The notes beneath the pieces are model-generated. The model saw only the letters and a list, made by a program, of their open reading frames with translations. It was not told the DNA's origin and did no database searches. Shown piece after piece: positions 42,130 to 50,521 of a stretch of 64,000 nt of DNA. Position 1 is the stretch's first letter; each line of letters begins with the position of its first letter. Position numbers and translations under genes: made by a program. Source of the DNA: Selenomonas ruminantium subsp. ruminantium ATCC 12561 (GTDB lineage: Bacteria; Bacillota; Negativicutes; Selenomonadales; Selenomonadaceae); contig NZ_AUJE01000011.1 of assembly GCF_000424065.1 (NCBI RefSeq), positions 43,110-107,109 of the forward strand, given 5' to 3'.

Positions 42130-44352
42130 ATGAATGATAAAGATAGAGCACCAGTTACGATAGAATCCATACTTGCGGCGGTGCGCGCCTACGAGCCGAA
42201 AGCCGACACAGGCCTTATCCGCAAGGCTTATGATTTGGCTGCTGATGCGCATAAAGGTCAGGTGCGGGTATCGGGGGAAGAATACATCATTCACCCCCTG
42301 CATGTGGCGGAAATCCTCACGGAACTGCATATTGACGATGTGACCATCAGTGCGGCGCTCCTGCATGATGTGGTGGAGGATACCATCTACACCAAGGAGC
42401 AGATTGCGGAGATGTTCGGCGAAGAAGTCGCCATGATTGTCGATGGCGTGACGAAACTCGGCCGCATTAAATATAAATCGAAAGAGGAAGTCCAGCTGGA
42501 AAACTACCGCAAGATGTTTTTGGCCATGGCCAAGGATATCCGCGTCATCATGGTGAAACTGGCTGACCGTCTGCATAATATGCGCACGCTCAAATACATG
42601 CGTGAGGATAAGCAAAAGCGCATTGCCAAGGAAACCATCGAAATCTATGCGCCGCTGGCGAATCGTCTGGGTATTTCCAACATCAAGTGGGAACTTGAGG
42701 ACCTCTGCCTGCGCTATCTGGAACCGGAAAAATACTATGATTTGGTGGAGAACGTCAAACAGAAGCGCAAGGAGCGTCAGGCATTTATCGATACCGCCAT
42801 TGAGCAGATTGAACAGAAAATCGGTGAGGCGGGCATCAAGGCGGAAATCAAGGGCCGCGCCAAGCATTTTTACAGCATTTACAAGAAGATGCTGCGGGAT
42901 AAAAAGGATATCAGTGAAATCTATGACCTGTCGGCTATCCGCGTATTGGTGGAATCCGTGCGGGACTGCTATGGAGTGCTCGGCGTAATCCATGCCATGT
43001 GGAAGCCGATTCCGGGACGCTTCAAGGATTATATCGCCATGCCAAAATCCAACGGCTACCAGTCGCTGCATACCACGGTTATGACCCGCGGCTATCCATT
43101 GGAAATTCAGATTCGCACCTTCCATATGCATGAGGTGTCGGAGTTCGGTGTAGCGGCTCATTGGAAGTACAAGGAAAATGGCAAAGGCTCGACGGCGGGC
43201 GGCGCCATGGACCAGAAGATGAACTGGCTGCGGCAGATGGTGAGCCTGCAGCAGGAACTCAGCGACCCCAAGGAATATTTTGAAGCCCTCAAGGTGGATA
43301 TTTTCTCTGATGAAGTGTTCGTGTTCACGCCGAAAGGCGATGTGGTGGACTTGCCCAAGGGATCTATCCCCATTGACTTTGCCTATCGCATTCATACGGA
43401 AGTGGGCCATCACTGCGTAGGCGCAAAGGTCAATGGCAAACTGGTGCCGCTGGAACACAAGCTCAAAAACGGCGATATCGTGTCCATTGTCACGAACAAG
43501 GCCAATAACGGCCCGTCCCGCGACTGGCTCAATATCGTGGCGTCCTCGGAAACCCGCAGCAAAATCCGTTCCTGGTTCAAGAAGGAACGGCGCGAGGAAA
43601 ATATCGAGCGGGGCATGGAGCTTATCCGCGAAGAGGCCAAGCGTTTGGGCTATGCGCCTAAGGAACTTTTAAAGGACGGCCGTCTGCTCGAAGTGGCCAA
43701 GAAGCTCAATATCCTGAGCGAAGACGATTTGCTGGCAGCTGTGGGCTATGGCGGCATTGCCGTGCATGGCATACTCACCCGTCTGGTGGAATTCCACAAG
43801 GAAGAAATCAAGGAAAAGACACCGCTGGATGTGTCCCAGATGCTGTCGGCGTTGAAACGCCCGGCAAGTGGCGGACGCAAGAGCAAATCCAGCCACGGCG
43901 TATTGGTTGAGGGCGAAAGCGGCCTGATGGTGAGGCTGGCCCGCTGCTGCAACCCTATCCCCGGCGACCCCATCACGGGGTATGTGACCCGCGGACGCGG
44001 CGTGTCGGTTCATCGGACAGACTGCCCCAATGTGCTGGCCGATACCGACATCACGCGCATGATTGAAGTCAGCTGGGATGTAGGGCTTGACAAGCAGTAC
44101 AAGGTGGAACTGGAAATCGTCTGCAACGATCGCAGCGGTATTTTGGCCAATGTACTGGCCGTACCCACGGAAATGAAAATCAACATTCACAGCATCAATG
44201 CCAACCCCAATCGCAATACCAAGACCTCGACCATCCTGCTGGGACTGGATGTAAACAGTTCCACGCAGGTGAAGCAGATTATCACGCGTTTGCGCCGGGT
44301 GAAAGATGTTTACAGCGTTGTGCGAAAAATGGGCAGCAATGCCAATATGTAG
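42130..44352 (+). CDS. relA: Bifunctional (p)ppGpp synthetase/hydrolase
   Basis: 740 residues of the long RSH type. HD hydrolase domain with LLHDVVEDT (His 79, Asp 80), so hydrolysis is likely active; synthetase domain about 240-370 (YHSLHTTV-type region seen as YQSLHTTVMTRG); TGS domain about 395-456 (VFTPKGDVVDLPKGS); a conserved central region with CCNPIPGDPITGYVTRGRGVSVHRTDCPN; and a C-terminal ACT domain. Controls the stringent response on the ribosome. GGAAGGAG ribosome site. Followed by a strong promoter for fur. Confidence 0.95.
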   Translation: MNDKDRAPVTIESILAAVRAYEPKADTGLIRKAYDLAADAHKGQVRVSGEEYIIHPLHVAEILTELHIDDVTISAALLHDVVEDTIYTKEQIAEMFGEEVAMIVDGVTKLGRIKYKSKEEVQLENYRKMFLAMAKDIRVIMVKLADRLHNMRTLKYMREDKQKRIAKETIEIYAPLANRLGISNIKWELEDLCLRYLEPEKYYDLVENVKQKRKERQAFIDTAIEQIEQKIGEAGIKAEIKGRAKHFYSIYKKMLRDKKDISEIYDLSAIRVLVESVRDCYGVLGVIHAMWKPIPGRFKDYIAMPKSNGYQSLHTTVMTRGYPLEIQIRTFHMHEVSEFGVAAHWKYKENGKGSTAGGAMDQKMNWLRQMVSLQQELSDPKEYFEALKVDIFSDEVFVFTPKGDVVDLPKGSIPIDFAYRIHTEVGHHCVGAKVNGKLVPLEHKLKNGDIVSIVTNKANNGPSRDWLNIVASSETRSKIRSWFKKERREENIERGMELIREEAKRLGYAPKELLKDGRLLEVAKKLNILSEDDLLAAVGYGGIAVHGILTRLVEFHKEEIKEKTPLDVSQMLSALKRPASGGRKSKSSHGVLVEGESGLMVRLARCCNPIPGDPITGYVTRGRGVSVHRTDCPNVLADTDITRMIEVSWDVGLDKQYKVELEIVCNDRSGILANVLAVPTEMKINIHSINANPNRNTKTSTILLGLDVNSSTQVKQIITRLRRVKDVYSVVRKMGSNANM

Positions 44353-44353
44353 T

Positions 44354-44382
44354 TTGTCATATAGGTGATTATCTGCTATAAT
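44354..44382 (+). promoter_or_regulatory. Strong promoter of the fur operon
   Basis: TTGTCA (44354-44359), 17 bp, TATAAT (44377-44382), beginning two bases after the relA stop. Confidence 0.8.
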
Positions 44383-44464
44383 AGGTTTATTTGATTAATC
44401 TAGTTAAGATGTGTGTTATAAGACGGAGAAAACGTACTATTCGGATATAGAAAGGATTGGTTTT

Positions 44465-44917
44465 ATGGCACAGACATTTACAATGGACGATTTGCGGCAG
44501 CGCCTGCAGGCACGGCAGCACAAGATGACTCCTCAGCGCCAGACGGTGCTGCAGGTTTTCCTCGACCACCCCGGCGAGCATCTTTCGGCTGAGGATGTGC
44601 ATGGCATTCTGCGGCAGGGCAAGTCGGAAATTGGTCTGGCTACCGTTTACCGCAGTTTGGAACTGCTATCGGAATTGGAACTTTTGCAGAAGATGGAATT
44701 TGGTGATGGCTGCAGCCGTTATGAGGTCAATACAACTGACCCCTCCGAGCATCATCATCATCATTTGATTTGTACCACTTGTGGTGCGGTGACGGAGTTT
44801 GAAGATGATTTACTCGATGAACTGGAAGCAGACATTCAGCAGAAGATGGGCTTTCATGTACTCAATCATCAGGTGAAATTCTACGGTACATGCAAGGAGT
44901 GCCAAAGCAAAAATTGA
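44465..44917 (+). CDS. fur: Fur family metalloregulator
   Basis: 150 residues. Winged helix with MTPQRQTVLQVF and the recognition segment GLATVYRSLELLSELELL, then the metal-sensing part with a five-His run (EHHHHHLICTTCG), AVTEFEDD and a second CxxC (CKEC) for structural zinc. The FEDDLLDELE segment is more Fur-like than PerR or Zur, but metal choice cannot be proven from sequence. Start at 44465 after AAAGGA. Its TGA overlaps the hemZ TTG start. Confidence 0.85.
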   Translation: MAQTFTMDDLRQRLQARQHKMTPQRQTVLQVFLDHPGEHLSAEDVHGILRQGKSEIGLATVYRSLELLSELELLQKMEFGDGCSRYEVNTTDPSEHHHHHLICTTCGAVTEFEDDLLDELEADIQQKMGFHVLNHQVKFYGTCKECQSKN

Positions 44918-46431
44918 AGGTAAGAACGTTTACCCTGAACGCAAAAAAAGAAATAATCTCCAAAATCACCCGCGAAGTGTTGACCCTGTTCAAAGTGGAA
45001 ATCGTGGGCCGGGAAGGTGCGGCGGACTTGGCGCAGCTTTCGGTGGTGAATCACCGCAAGGTCGTTCCCGCAGGTGCCCATGAAGGTGCGAAGGTCTGCA
45101 TGGAGACCACGCTTATGCTTTTCGGTGAAGACGGCGAATTAACGTGTTACACGCGGCAGGCGTGCGGCAAGGAAGATGAACTGGAGCGGGCGGCGGTGAA
45201 CCGCACGATAAAGCTCAATCTCTACCGTATCTTCTGTGAGGAACTGGGCTATGCGCCTGCCCCCTGGGGGATTCTCCACGGGGTACGTCCCACCAAAATC
45301 GTCCATCGCTGGATTGAATATGGCATGGATGAGGAATCCATCGTCAAGCGTTTGATGACCGACTTTGCCTGCAGTGAGGAAAAGGCGCGGATTATCACGC
45401 CGATGGCGTTTCGTCAGCTGCCATTCCTTAGAACCTCGGACGAAAAGACCATCAGCATTTATGTGGGGATTCCCTTCTGTCTGACCCGTTGCCTGTATTG
45501 TTCCTTCCCGGCTAATGTTCTGCCGGGGAAAAAGAAACTGGCCGAGTTTATGGCGGTGCTCAAAAAGGATGTCGAGGGTGCTAAAGCGGCGGTGGCGGCG
45601 CACGGACTTAAAGTCCAGAATATCTATGTGGGCGGCGGTACGCCGACTGCTCTGCCGGACGCGGAATTCCGCACGATGCTGGGCTGGGTCTGTGATGCCT
45701 TTTACCACGATGACTTAGCCGAGTTTACGGTGGAGGCAGGCCGTCCCGACAGCATTACACCGGGAAAGATTGTGGCTATGCGCGATTTCAAGGTCACGCG
45801 CGTCAGCGTCAACCCGCAGACCATGCAGGAGAGAACCTTGAAGGTTATCGGCCGTCAGCATACGCCGGAGGCCGTGACGGAAATGTATCATGCCCTGCGG
45901 GCGGCAGGTATTCCTCATATCAATATGGATTTGATTTTGGGCCTGCCCGGTGAGACGGCGGCTGATGTGGACGATACACTGGCCCAGGTCACAGCGCTAA
46001 ACCCGGACGATATAACCCTGCATGCCCTAGCCTTGAAGCGCGGTTCCCGCCTCAAGCTCATCATGGAAGAACGCCATGTGGACTTGCCCGGCGCAGAGGA
46101 AACGCGTAAGATGGCGGAAGTGGCGATGGGCTATATGAAGAAGTTTGGCTATGAGCCATATTATCTTTACCGTCAGGGCTATATGGCCGGTGATTTGGAA
46201 AATATTGGCTGTTGCCATAAAGGTGCCGAAGGGATGTACAATATCCAGATTATGGAGGAGCATCAGACCATTATCGGCATTGGCGGCGCCGCCACGAGCA
46301 AAGTGGTTGACTTTAAGAATAAGCGCATGAAGTCTTCCTTCAACGCCAAGGATTTAGTGACTTATCTGCGTGATATTGATATTTACATCGAAAAACGGCG
46401 GGCTTTGTTGGATGAAGCCTGCACAAATTAG
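44914..46431 (+). CDS. hemZ: HemZ-type coproporphyrinogen III oxidase-like radical SAM protein
   Basis: About 505 residues. HemZ-specific N-terminal region with WGILHGVRPTKIVHRW near 110, radical SAM cluster CLTRCLYC (about 189-196, Cys-x3-Cys-x2-Cys), YVGGGTPTAL and VNPQTMQERTLKVIGRQHTPE. Oxygen-independent oxidase homologue; HemZ's exact role beside HemN remains uncertain in the literature. I place the start at the TTG overlapping the fur stop (44914); an in-frame ATG at 44890 has no ribosome site. Translationally coupled to fur. Confidence 0.87.
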   Translation: MKVRTFTLNAKKEIISKITREVLTLFKVEIVGREGAADLAQLSVVNHRKVVPAGAHEGAKVCMETTLMLFGEDGELTCYTRQACGKEDELERAAVNRTIKLNLYRIFCEELGYAPAPWGILHGVRPTKIVHRWIEYGMDEESIVKRLMTDFACSEEKARIITPMAFRQLPFLRTSDEKTISIYVGIPFCLTRCLYCSFPANVLPGKKKLAEFMAVLKKDVEGAKAAVAAHGLKVQNIYVGGGTPTALPDAEFRTMLGWVCDAFYHDDLAEFTVEAGRPDSITPGKIVAMRDFKVTRVSVNPQTMQERTLKVIGRQHTPEAVTEMYHALRAAGIPHINMDLILGLPGETAADVDDTLAQVTALNPDDITLHALALKRGSRLKLIMEERHVDLPGAEETRKMAEVAMGYMKKFGYEPYYLYRQGYMAGDLENIGCCHKGAEGMYNIQIMEEHQTIIGIGGAATSKVVDFKNKRMKSSFNAKDLVTYLRDIDIYIEKRRALLDEACTN

Positions 46432-46445
46432 GGGGAGTAAGACGA

Positions 46446-47711
46446 ATGTTAACCAATGCCCCAAGAGGGACAAAGGATATATTGCCCGATACCGTCGGAC
46501 AATGGACCTATGTGGAAGAAAAAATCCGTGACCTGTGTGCCCGTTATGGCTACAAGGAAATCCGCACGCCGATGTTCGAGCATACGGAACTGTTCCATCG
46601 CGGTATCGGCGAGGGTACGGATGTGGTGGACAAGGAAATGTACACCTTCACTGACCGTGGCGACCGCAGCATTACCCTGCGTCCGGAAAACACGGCTTCG
46701 GCGGTTCGTGCCTATCTGCAGAACAAGCTCTATGGCGACAGCAGCTTGACCAAGCTCTTCTACATCGGCTCCATGTTCCGCTATGACCGTCCGCAGGCCG
46801 GCCGCATGCGCGAATTCCATCAGTTCGGTGTCGAGGCTCTGGGCGAATCCAATCCGGCAGTGGATGCGGAAATCATCATGCTGGCTATGGATTTATTAGG
46901 CGGTCTGGGACTCAAAGACCTCAAGCTGTCCTTGAATTCTGTGGGCTGTCCGAAATGCCGTCCGGTGTACCGCAAGGTTCTGCAGGATTTCTTCCGCGAC
47001 AAGCTCGAAGATTTGTGCGATGACTGCAAAGACCGCTTTGAGCGCAGCCCGCTGCGTATCCTCGACTGCAAAGCCGATGCCGACAAGCCCTATATGGCTG
47101 ATGCACCGAAGATTACGGACTGCCTCTGCGAAGAATGTCAGGACCATTTCCACAAGGTACAGCACTTCCTGACGGAAGCTGGCGTGGAATTTGAACTCGA
47201 TGCCCGTCTCGTGCGTGGTTTGGATTATTACACCAAGACCGCTTTCGAGATTAAATATCCGCCCCTTGGTGCGCAGAGTGCCGTTGCAGGCGGCGGCCGC
47301 TACGATGGACTCATTGAGGAAATCGGTGGCAATCCGACTCCGGCTGTGGGCTTTGCCACGGGGTTGGAACGTGTCCTTTTGGCTCTGGAGAAACAGAATC
47401 TCCTGCCGGAAATGGACACGCAGACCGATGCTTTCGTGGTTGCTTTGGGCGAAGAAGCGCAGGGCGCAGCCTTTAAGCTCCTGACGAAACTGCGTCAGGC
47501 GGGGCTTAAAGCCGGTATGGACTATGCGGGCCGGAGTATGAAGGCCCAGATGAAGCAGGCAAACAAGGCCAATGCCCGTTTTGCCTTAATCATCGGTGAA
47601 GATGAAGTCAAGGAAGCTTGCGTACAGCTCAAGGATATGGCAAAGAGCGAGCAGGAGAAAGTTTCTTTTGATAATATAATTGAAAAGCTATGTGCTGAGG
47701 TGAAAGGTTAA
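46446..47711 (+). CDS. hisS: Histidyl-tRNA synthetase
   Basis: 421 residues, class II. Opening APRGTKDILPD, motif 2 region FRYDRPQAGRMREFHQFGVE near 115-133, the histidine-specific LVRGLDYYTKTAFE near 257, and motif 3 ATGLERVLLAL. C-terminal anticodon-binding domain from about 325. GGGGGAG ribosome site 14 bp after hemZ. Its stop overlaps the aspS start by one base. Confidence 0.96.
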   Translation: MLTNAPRGTKDILPDTVGQWTYVEEKIRDLCARYGYKEIRTPMFEHTELFHRGIGEGTDVVDKEMYTFTDRGDRSITLRPENTASAVRAYLQNKLYGDSSLTKLFYIGSMFRYDRPQAGRMREFHQFGVEALGESNPAVDAEIIMLAMDLLGGLGLKDLKLSLNSVGCPKCRPVYRKVLQDFFRDKLEDLCDDCKDRFERSPLRILDCKADADKPYMADAPKITDCLCEECQDHFHKVQHFLTEAGVEFELDARLVRGLDYYTKTAFEIKYPPLGAQSAVAGGGRYDGLIEEIGGNPTPAVGFATGLERVLLALEKQNLLPEMDTQTDAFVVALGEEAQGAAFKLLTKLRQAGLKAGMDYAGRSMKAQMKQANKANARFALIIGEDEVKEACVQLKDMAKSEQEKVSFDNIIEKLCAEVKG

Positions 47712-49522
47712 TGGAAACATTACAAGGCATGAAGCGCGACCATCATTGTGGCGAGCTTCGCAAGGAAAATGTAGGCACGGATGTCGTGCTGTGCGGCTGG
47801 GTTGCCCGTCGTCGTGACCATGGTGGACTCATATTCGTGGATATGCGTGACCGTTCCGGTTTTGTGCAGGTTGTCTTTGATGAAGCCAGCATGGAAGGCG
47901 GCACGTTCCACAAGGCAGAATCCCTGCGTAACGAATTCTGTATCGCTGTTCGCGGTACGGTACGCGCCCGCAGCGAAGAAACGGTGAACAACAACATCGA
48001 AACCGGTGAAATCGAAGTGGTCTGCACCGAGCTGCGCATTCTGAACAAGGCTAAGACGCCGCCGTTCTACATTCAGGATGGCATTGACGTAGATGAAATG
48101 CTGCGCCTGAAGTATCGCTATCTCGACCTGCGCCGCCCGGAAATGCAGAAGAACATCATTCTGCGCCACCGTGTGACGAAGATTATGCGCGATTACTTTG
48201 ACCGCAACGGCTTCCTCGAAATCGAAACCCCGATGCTCTGCAAGAGCACGCCGGAAGGCGCACGCGACTTCCTCGTGCCGAGCCGTGTAAATCCGGGCGA
48301 GTTCTACGCTCTGCCGCAGTCTCCGCAGATTTTTAAGCAGATTTTGCAGGTTGCCGGCTTTGAAAAATACTTCCAGATTGTGCGCTGCTTCCGCGATGAA
48401 GACCTGCGTGCTGACCGTCAGCCGGAATTCACCCAGCTCGATATCGAAATGTCCTTCAAGAGCCAGGAAGAAATCCTGACCATTATGGAAGAAATGGTTA
48501 AGGAACTCTTTGAAAAATCCATCGGTGCCAAGGTGGAAACGCCGTTTGAACGCATGGATTGGGATACGGCTATGGATAAGTATGGTTCCGATAAGCCGGA
48601 TCTGCGCTTTGATATGCCGCTCATGGACATCTCCGAGTACGTCAAAGGCTCTGACTTCAAGGTGTTCAACGCCGTTATCGAAAACGGCGGCATGGTTAAG
48701 TGCATCAAGGTGGACGGCTATGCTGACATTCCCCGCCGTCGTCTGGATGAACTCGTTAAGTTCGTACAGATTTACGGTGCAAAGGGTCTTGCCTGGATTC
48801 AGTACAGCGAAGAAGGCGTTAAGAGCCCCTTCAAGAAGTTCTACAGCGATGAAACCTTCGCCAAGATTGCGGAAGCTACCGGCGCCAAGACTGGCGACCT
48901 GCTGCTCGTTGTGGCTGACAAGCGCCTCGTTGTTGACACGGCTCTCGGCCAGCTCCGTCTCGAAATGGGCAAGGAACGCAACCTCATTGACCCGGATAAA
49001 CTCCGTTTCCTCTGGGTTGTTGACTTCCCGATGTACGAATGGAGCGACGAAGAAAAACGTTGGAAAGCCATGCATCATCCGTTCACGGCTCCGCGTGACG
49101 AAGATATCGAATTCCTCGCTACTGACCCGGGCCGCGTAAAGGCTAACGCTTACGACATGGTTCTGAACGGTGTCGAAATCGGCGGCGGCTCCCTGCGTAT
49201 CTACAACGCAGACCTGCAGGAAAAGGTATTCGAATCCCTGGGCCTCACGCAGGAAGAAGCACATGCTAAGTTCGGCTTCATGATGGATGCCTTCCAGTAT
49301 GGTACGCCTCCTCATGGCGGCCTTGCTTTCGGTCTTGACCGTCTGGTTATGATCATGGCTAAGCGCGCTTCTATCCGTGACGTAATCGCCTTCCCGAAGA
49401 CGCAGAGTGCCCGTGACGTTATGTCCAACGCTCCGTCTGAAGTTGACGATAAACAGCTCCGTGAGTTGTCCATCCGTACGGCAGTAAAGAAAAAAGAAGC
49501 TAAGCAGGAAGAAAATGCTTAA
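47711..49522 (+). CDS. aspS: Aspartyl-tRNA synthetase
   Basis: 603 residues, bacterial class II type. N-terminal OB anticodon domain (VVLCGWVARRRDHGGLIFVDMRDRSG), motif 2 FRDEDLRADRQPEFTQLD near 217-234, GAD insertion domain about 300-420, and motif 3 GLAFGLDRLVMIM near 533. Length and GAD insert are typical of the bacterial enzyme. The gene has strong codon bias, consistent with high expression. Last gene of the fur-hemZ-hisS-aspS run, followed by a terminator. Confidence 0.96.
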   Translation: METLQGMKRDHHCGELRKENVGTDVVLCGWVARRRDHGGLIFVDMRDRSGFVQVVFDEASMEGGTFHKAESLRNEFCIAVRGTVRARSEETVNNNIETGEIEVVCTELRILNKAKTPPFYIQDGIDVDEMLRLKYRYLDLRRPEMQKNIILRHRVTKIMRDYFDRNGFLEIETPMLCKSTPEGARDFLVPSRVNPGEFYALPQSPQIFKQILQVAGFEKYFQIVRCFRDEDLRADRQPEFTQLDIEMSFKSQEEILTIMEEMVKELFEKSIGAKVETPFERMDWDTAMDKYGSDKPDLRFDMPLMDISEYVKGSDFKVFNAVIENGGMVKCIKVDGYADIPRRRLDELVKFVQIYGAKGLAWIQYSEEGVKSPFKKFYSDETFAKIAEATGAKTGDLLLVVADKRLVVDTALGQLRLEMGKERNLIDPDKLRFLWVVDFPMYEWSDEEKRWKAMHHPFTAPRDEDIEFLATDPGRVKANAYDMVLNGVEIGGGSLRIYNADLQEKVFESLGLTQEEAHAKFGFMMDAFQYGTPPHGGLAFGLDRLVMIMAKRASIRDVIAFPKTQSARDVMSNAPSEVDDKQLRELSIRTAVKKKEAKQEENA

Positions 49523-49573
49523 CTGATTCATAGAGTCCTGTTTTGGGGGATAGCTCCCTAACAGTGAAAAAGT

Positions 49574-49603
49574 CCGCTGACAATTTTGTCAGCGGGTTTT
49601 TTC
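49574..49603 (+). terminator. aspS terminator
   Basis: CCGCTGACA (49574-49582) and TGTCAGCGG (49587-49595) with T6 after. The second repeat copy starts four bases later. Confidence 0.88.
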
Positions 49604-49606
49604 GTT

Positions 49607-50025
49607 AAATTGCAGTTTGTCGGGGAGTTCAGTTCGTGGTAAAGGTATCTTGTTCATACGTGGTCAGGGGCGAACGGGGAGTACTTTTTCTGTTTCCCGC
49701 TAAACGACCCCCTCGCAAAAAAGAGCTGTCCAGTTACCCGCGCCGGGCAGGCCAACGGCGCTTCTTTCAGCGTATTTGCTTAGCTGCTTTCTCCAGGGGA
49801 CGGCCTTCACTGCGTTCAGGCAGTCGCTCCTAACAGAAAAAGCACTCCCCGTTCGCCCCAAGCTACGGATTAGCCTATTGCCGCCACGAATTCGTTGCTC
49901 CCGTCACAAGAACATCGATGTACTTGTTGCTTATCACTGCGAAAATGCCGTCTTATACGGACATCGCTTAGGGCGAAAAGTATTACCATCTCCGCCCCCA
50001 CTGAGCTGTAACAAAAAAATTCAGC
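49607..50025. repeat. Composite dispersed repeat, copy 2 (about 420 bp)
   Basis: Starts with the same AAATTGCAGTTT end and the same 60-bp flank as copy 1, then one inverted-arm module, one ATCGAT palindrome unit (49905-49928) and the tail ACTGAGCTGTAACAAA. It lacks the expanded tandem array, the inverted module 1b and the right terminal repeat found in copy 1. No gene is called in it. Confidence 0.85.
49667..49859 (+). repeat. Inverted-arm module 2
   Basis: Arms 49667-49692 and 49834-49859 match at 25 of 26 positions; hairpins P2 (49740-49761) and P3 (49809-49824) keep their order and stems. Where module 1a has five Gs in the left arm and five Cs in the right, this copy has four of each. Confidence 0.75.
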
Positions 50026-50072
50026 ACGTACTGGCAAACGAACAGGCTGCACAAATGCTGAATATGCTGATG

Positions 50073-50107
50073 CAAAAATAAAAGCCCTGACGAATGCTGT
50101 CAAGGCT
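50073..50107 (-). terminator. Terminator of the toxin mRNA
   Basis: On the minus strand AGCCTTGAC (50099-50107) pairs with GTCAGGGCT (50083-50091) and is followed by TTTTATTTTT. It would end the toxin transcript about 160 nt past its stop codon. Confidence 0.75.
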
Positions 50108-50135
50108 TGAAATGTACAATCACAGGTTGTATAAT
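50107..50135 (+). promoter_or_regulatory. Strong promoter of the antitoxin RNA
   Basis: TTGAAA (50107-50112), 17 bp, TATAAT (50130-50135). Near-consensus, yet no plus-strand gene follows before the terminator at 50209. Confidence 0.8.
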
Positions 50136-50141
50136 GAGCAT

Positions 50142-50231
50142 AAAGAAATGGCTGGTGTGTCGTAGCGCCGGTCACTTCCCGTTTAACTAGTATGTGAGGA
50201 AGGCCGCACCGCTTAACAAGCGGTCTTTTTC
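50142..50231 (+). ncRNA. Putative antisense antitoxin RNA (about 90 nt), type I toxin-antitoxin
   Basis: A near-consensus promoter and a terminator bracket a short transcript without a convincing ORF. The predicted toxin mRNA on the other strand runs from about 50368 to about 50073, so the whole RNA would be complementary to the toxin 3' UTR, as in txpA/RatA-type systems. Boundaries are predicted from promoter and terminator only. Confidence 0.65.
50209..50231 (+). terminator. Terminator of the antitoxin RNA
   Basis: CCGCTT (50209-50214), AAC loop, AAGCGG (50218-50223), then TCTTTTTC. Confidence 0.75.
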
Positions 50232-50249
50232 ATATTACAAAGTAATTTC

Positions 50250-50327
50250 TTACTTGAACAATCCTAAGACGGCAACAATCAGTGTCAGAGCGGCCATCAC
50301 TAAGGACAGCTTTTCGTATAACGTCAT
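50250..50327 (-). CDS. Small holin-like hydrophobic toxin, 25 residues
   Basis: A 25-residue peptide starting MTLYEKLSLVMAALTL and ending VLGLFK: a short polar start, one hydrophobic membrane segment, basic end. This is the pattern of the Firmicute 'putative holin-like toxin' family (MTxYExLSLM start). GGGGAGG lies 6-8 bp before the ATG. Such peptides depolarise the membrane when overproduced. It is below usual gene-calling length. An antisense RNA, own promoter and terminator surround it, so a type I toxin is the best reading. Confidence 0.75.
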   Translation of the reverse strand: MTLYEKLSLVMAALTLIVAVLGLFK

Positions 50328-50336
50328 CGTTACCAC

Positions 50337-50352
50337 CTCCCCTTGCGGGAAG
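50337..50352 (-). promoter_or_regulatory. GNRA-capped hairpin sequestering the toxin ribosome site
   Basis: On the minus strand CTTCCC, tetraloop GCAA, GGGGAG: six base pairs that bury most of the Shine-Dalgarno of the toxin. Translation would need this stem to open, a common feature of type I toxin mRNAs. Confidence 0.6.
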
Positions 50353-50374
50353 ACCGACTCACCAGCCGGATATT

Positions 50375-50403
50375 ATTGTAGCAGAAATATAGATATATGA
50401 AAA
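50375..50403 (-). promoter_or_regulatory. Promoter of the toxin mRNA
   Basis: Minus strand: TTTTCA, 17 bp, TGC-TACAAT (extended -10; hexamer 50375-50380). Predicts a 5' UTR of about 40 nt. Confidence 0.5.
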
Positions 50404-50439
50404 GATGAATTTTTTACAGCAGATATAGTCTAAAATGCA

Positions 50440-50470
50440 AAAAGAGAGCGGTTGACGCTCTCTTTTATTT
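50440..50470. terminator. Symmetrical terminator hairpin
   Basis: AAAGAGAGCG (50441-50450), GTTGA, CGCTCTCTTT (50456-50465), with A/T tracts on both sides. It insulates the toxin locus from the envelope operon. Confidence 0.7.
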
Positions 50471-50480
50471 GTAGTAAACT
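50452..50480 (+). promoter_or_regulatory. Promoter of the envelope operon
   Basis: TTGACG (50452-50457), 17 bp, TAAACT (50475-50480). The -35 lies inside the terminator hairpin. Confidence 0.6.
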
Positions 50481-50521
50481 TGTCTAATGAGTGTTTAGAT
50501 GAAAATTGGGGAGGTAGCGGC

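Noticed and set aside
47720..49531. A 603-codon open frame antisense to aspS over its whole length
   Set aside because: Strong codon bias of aspS removes stops on the opposite strand. The frame has no domain, no promoter and only shadow composition.
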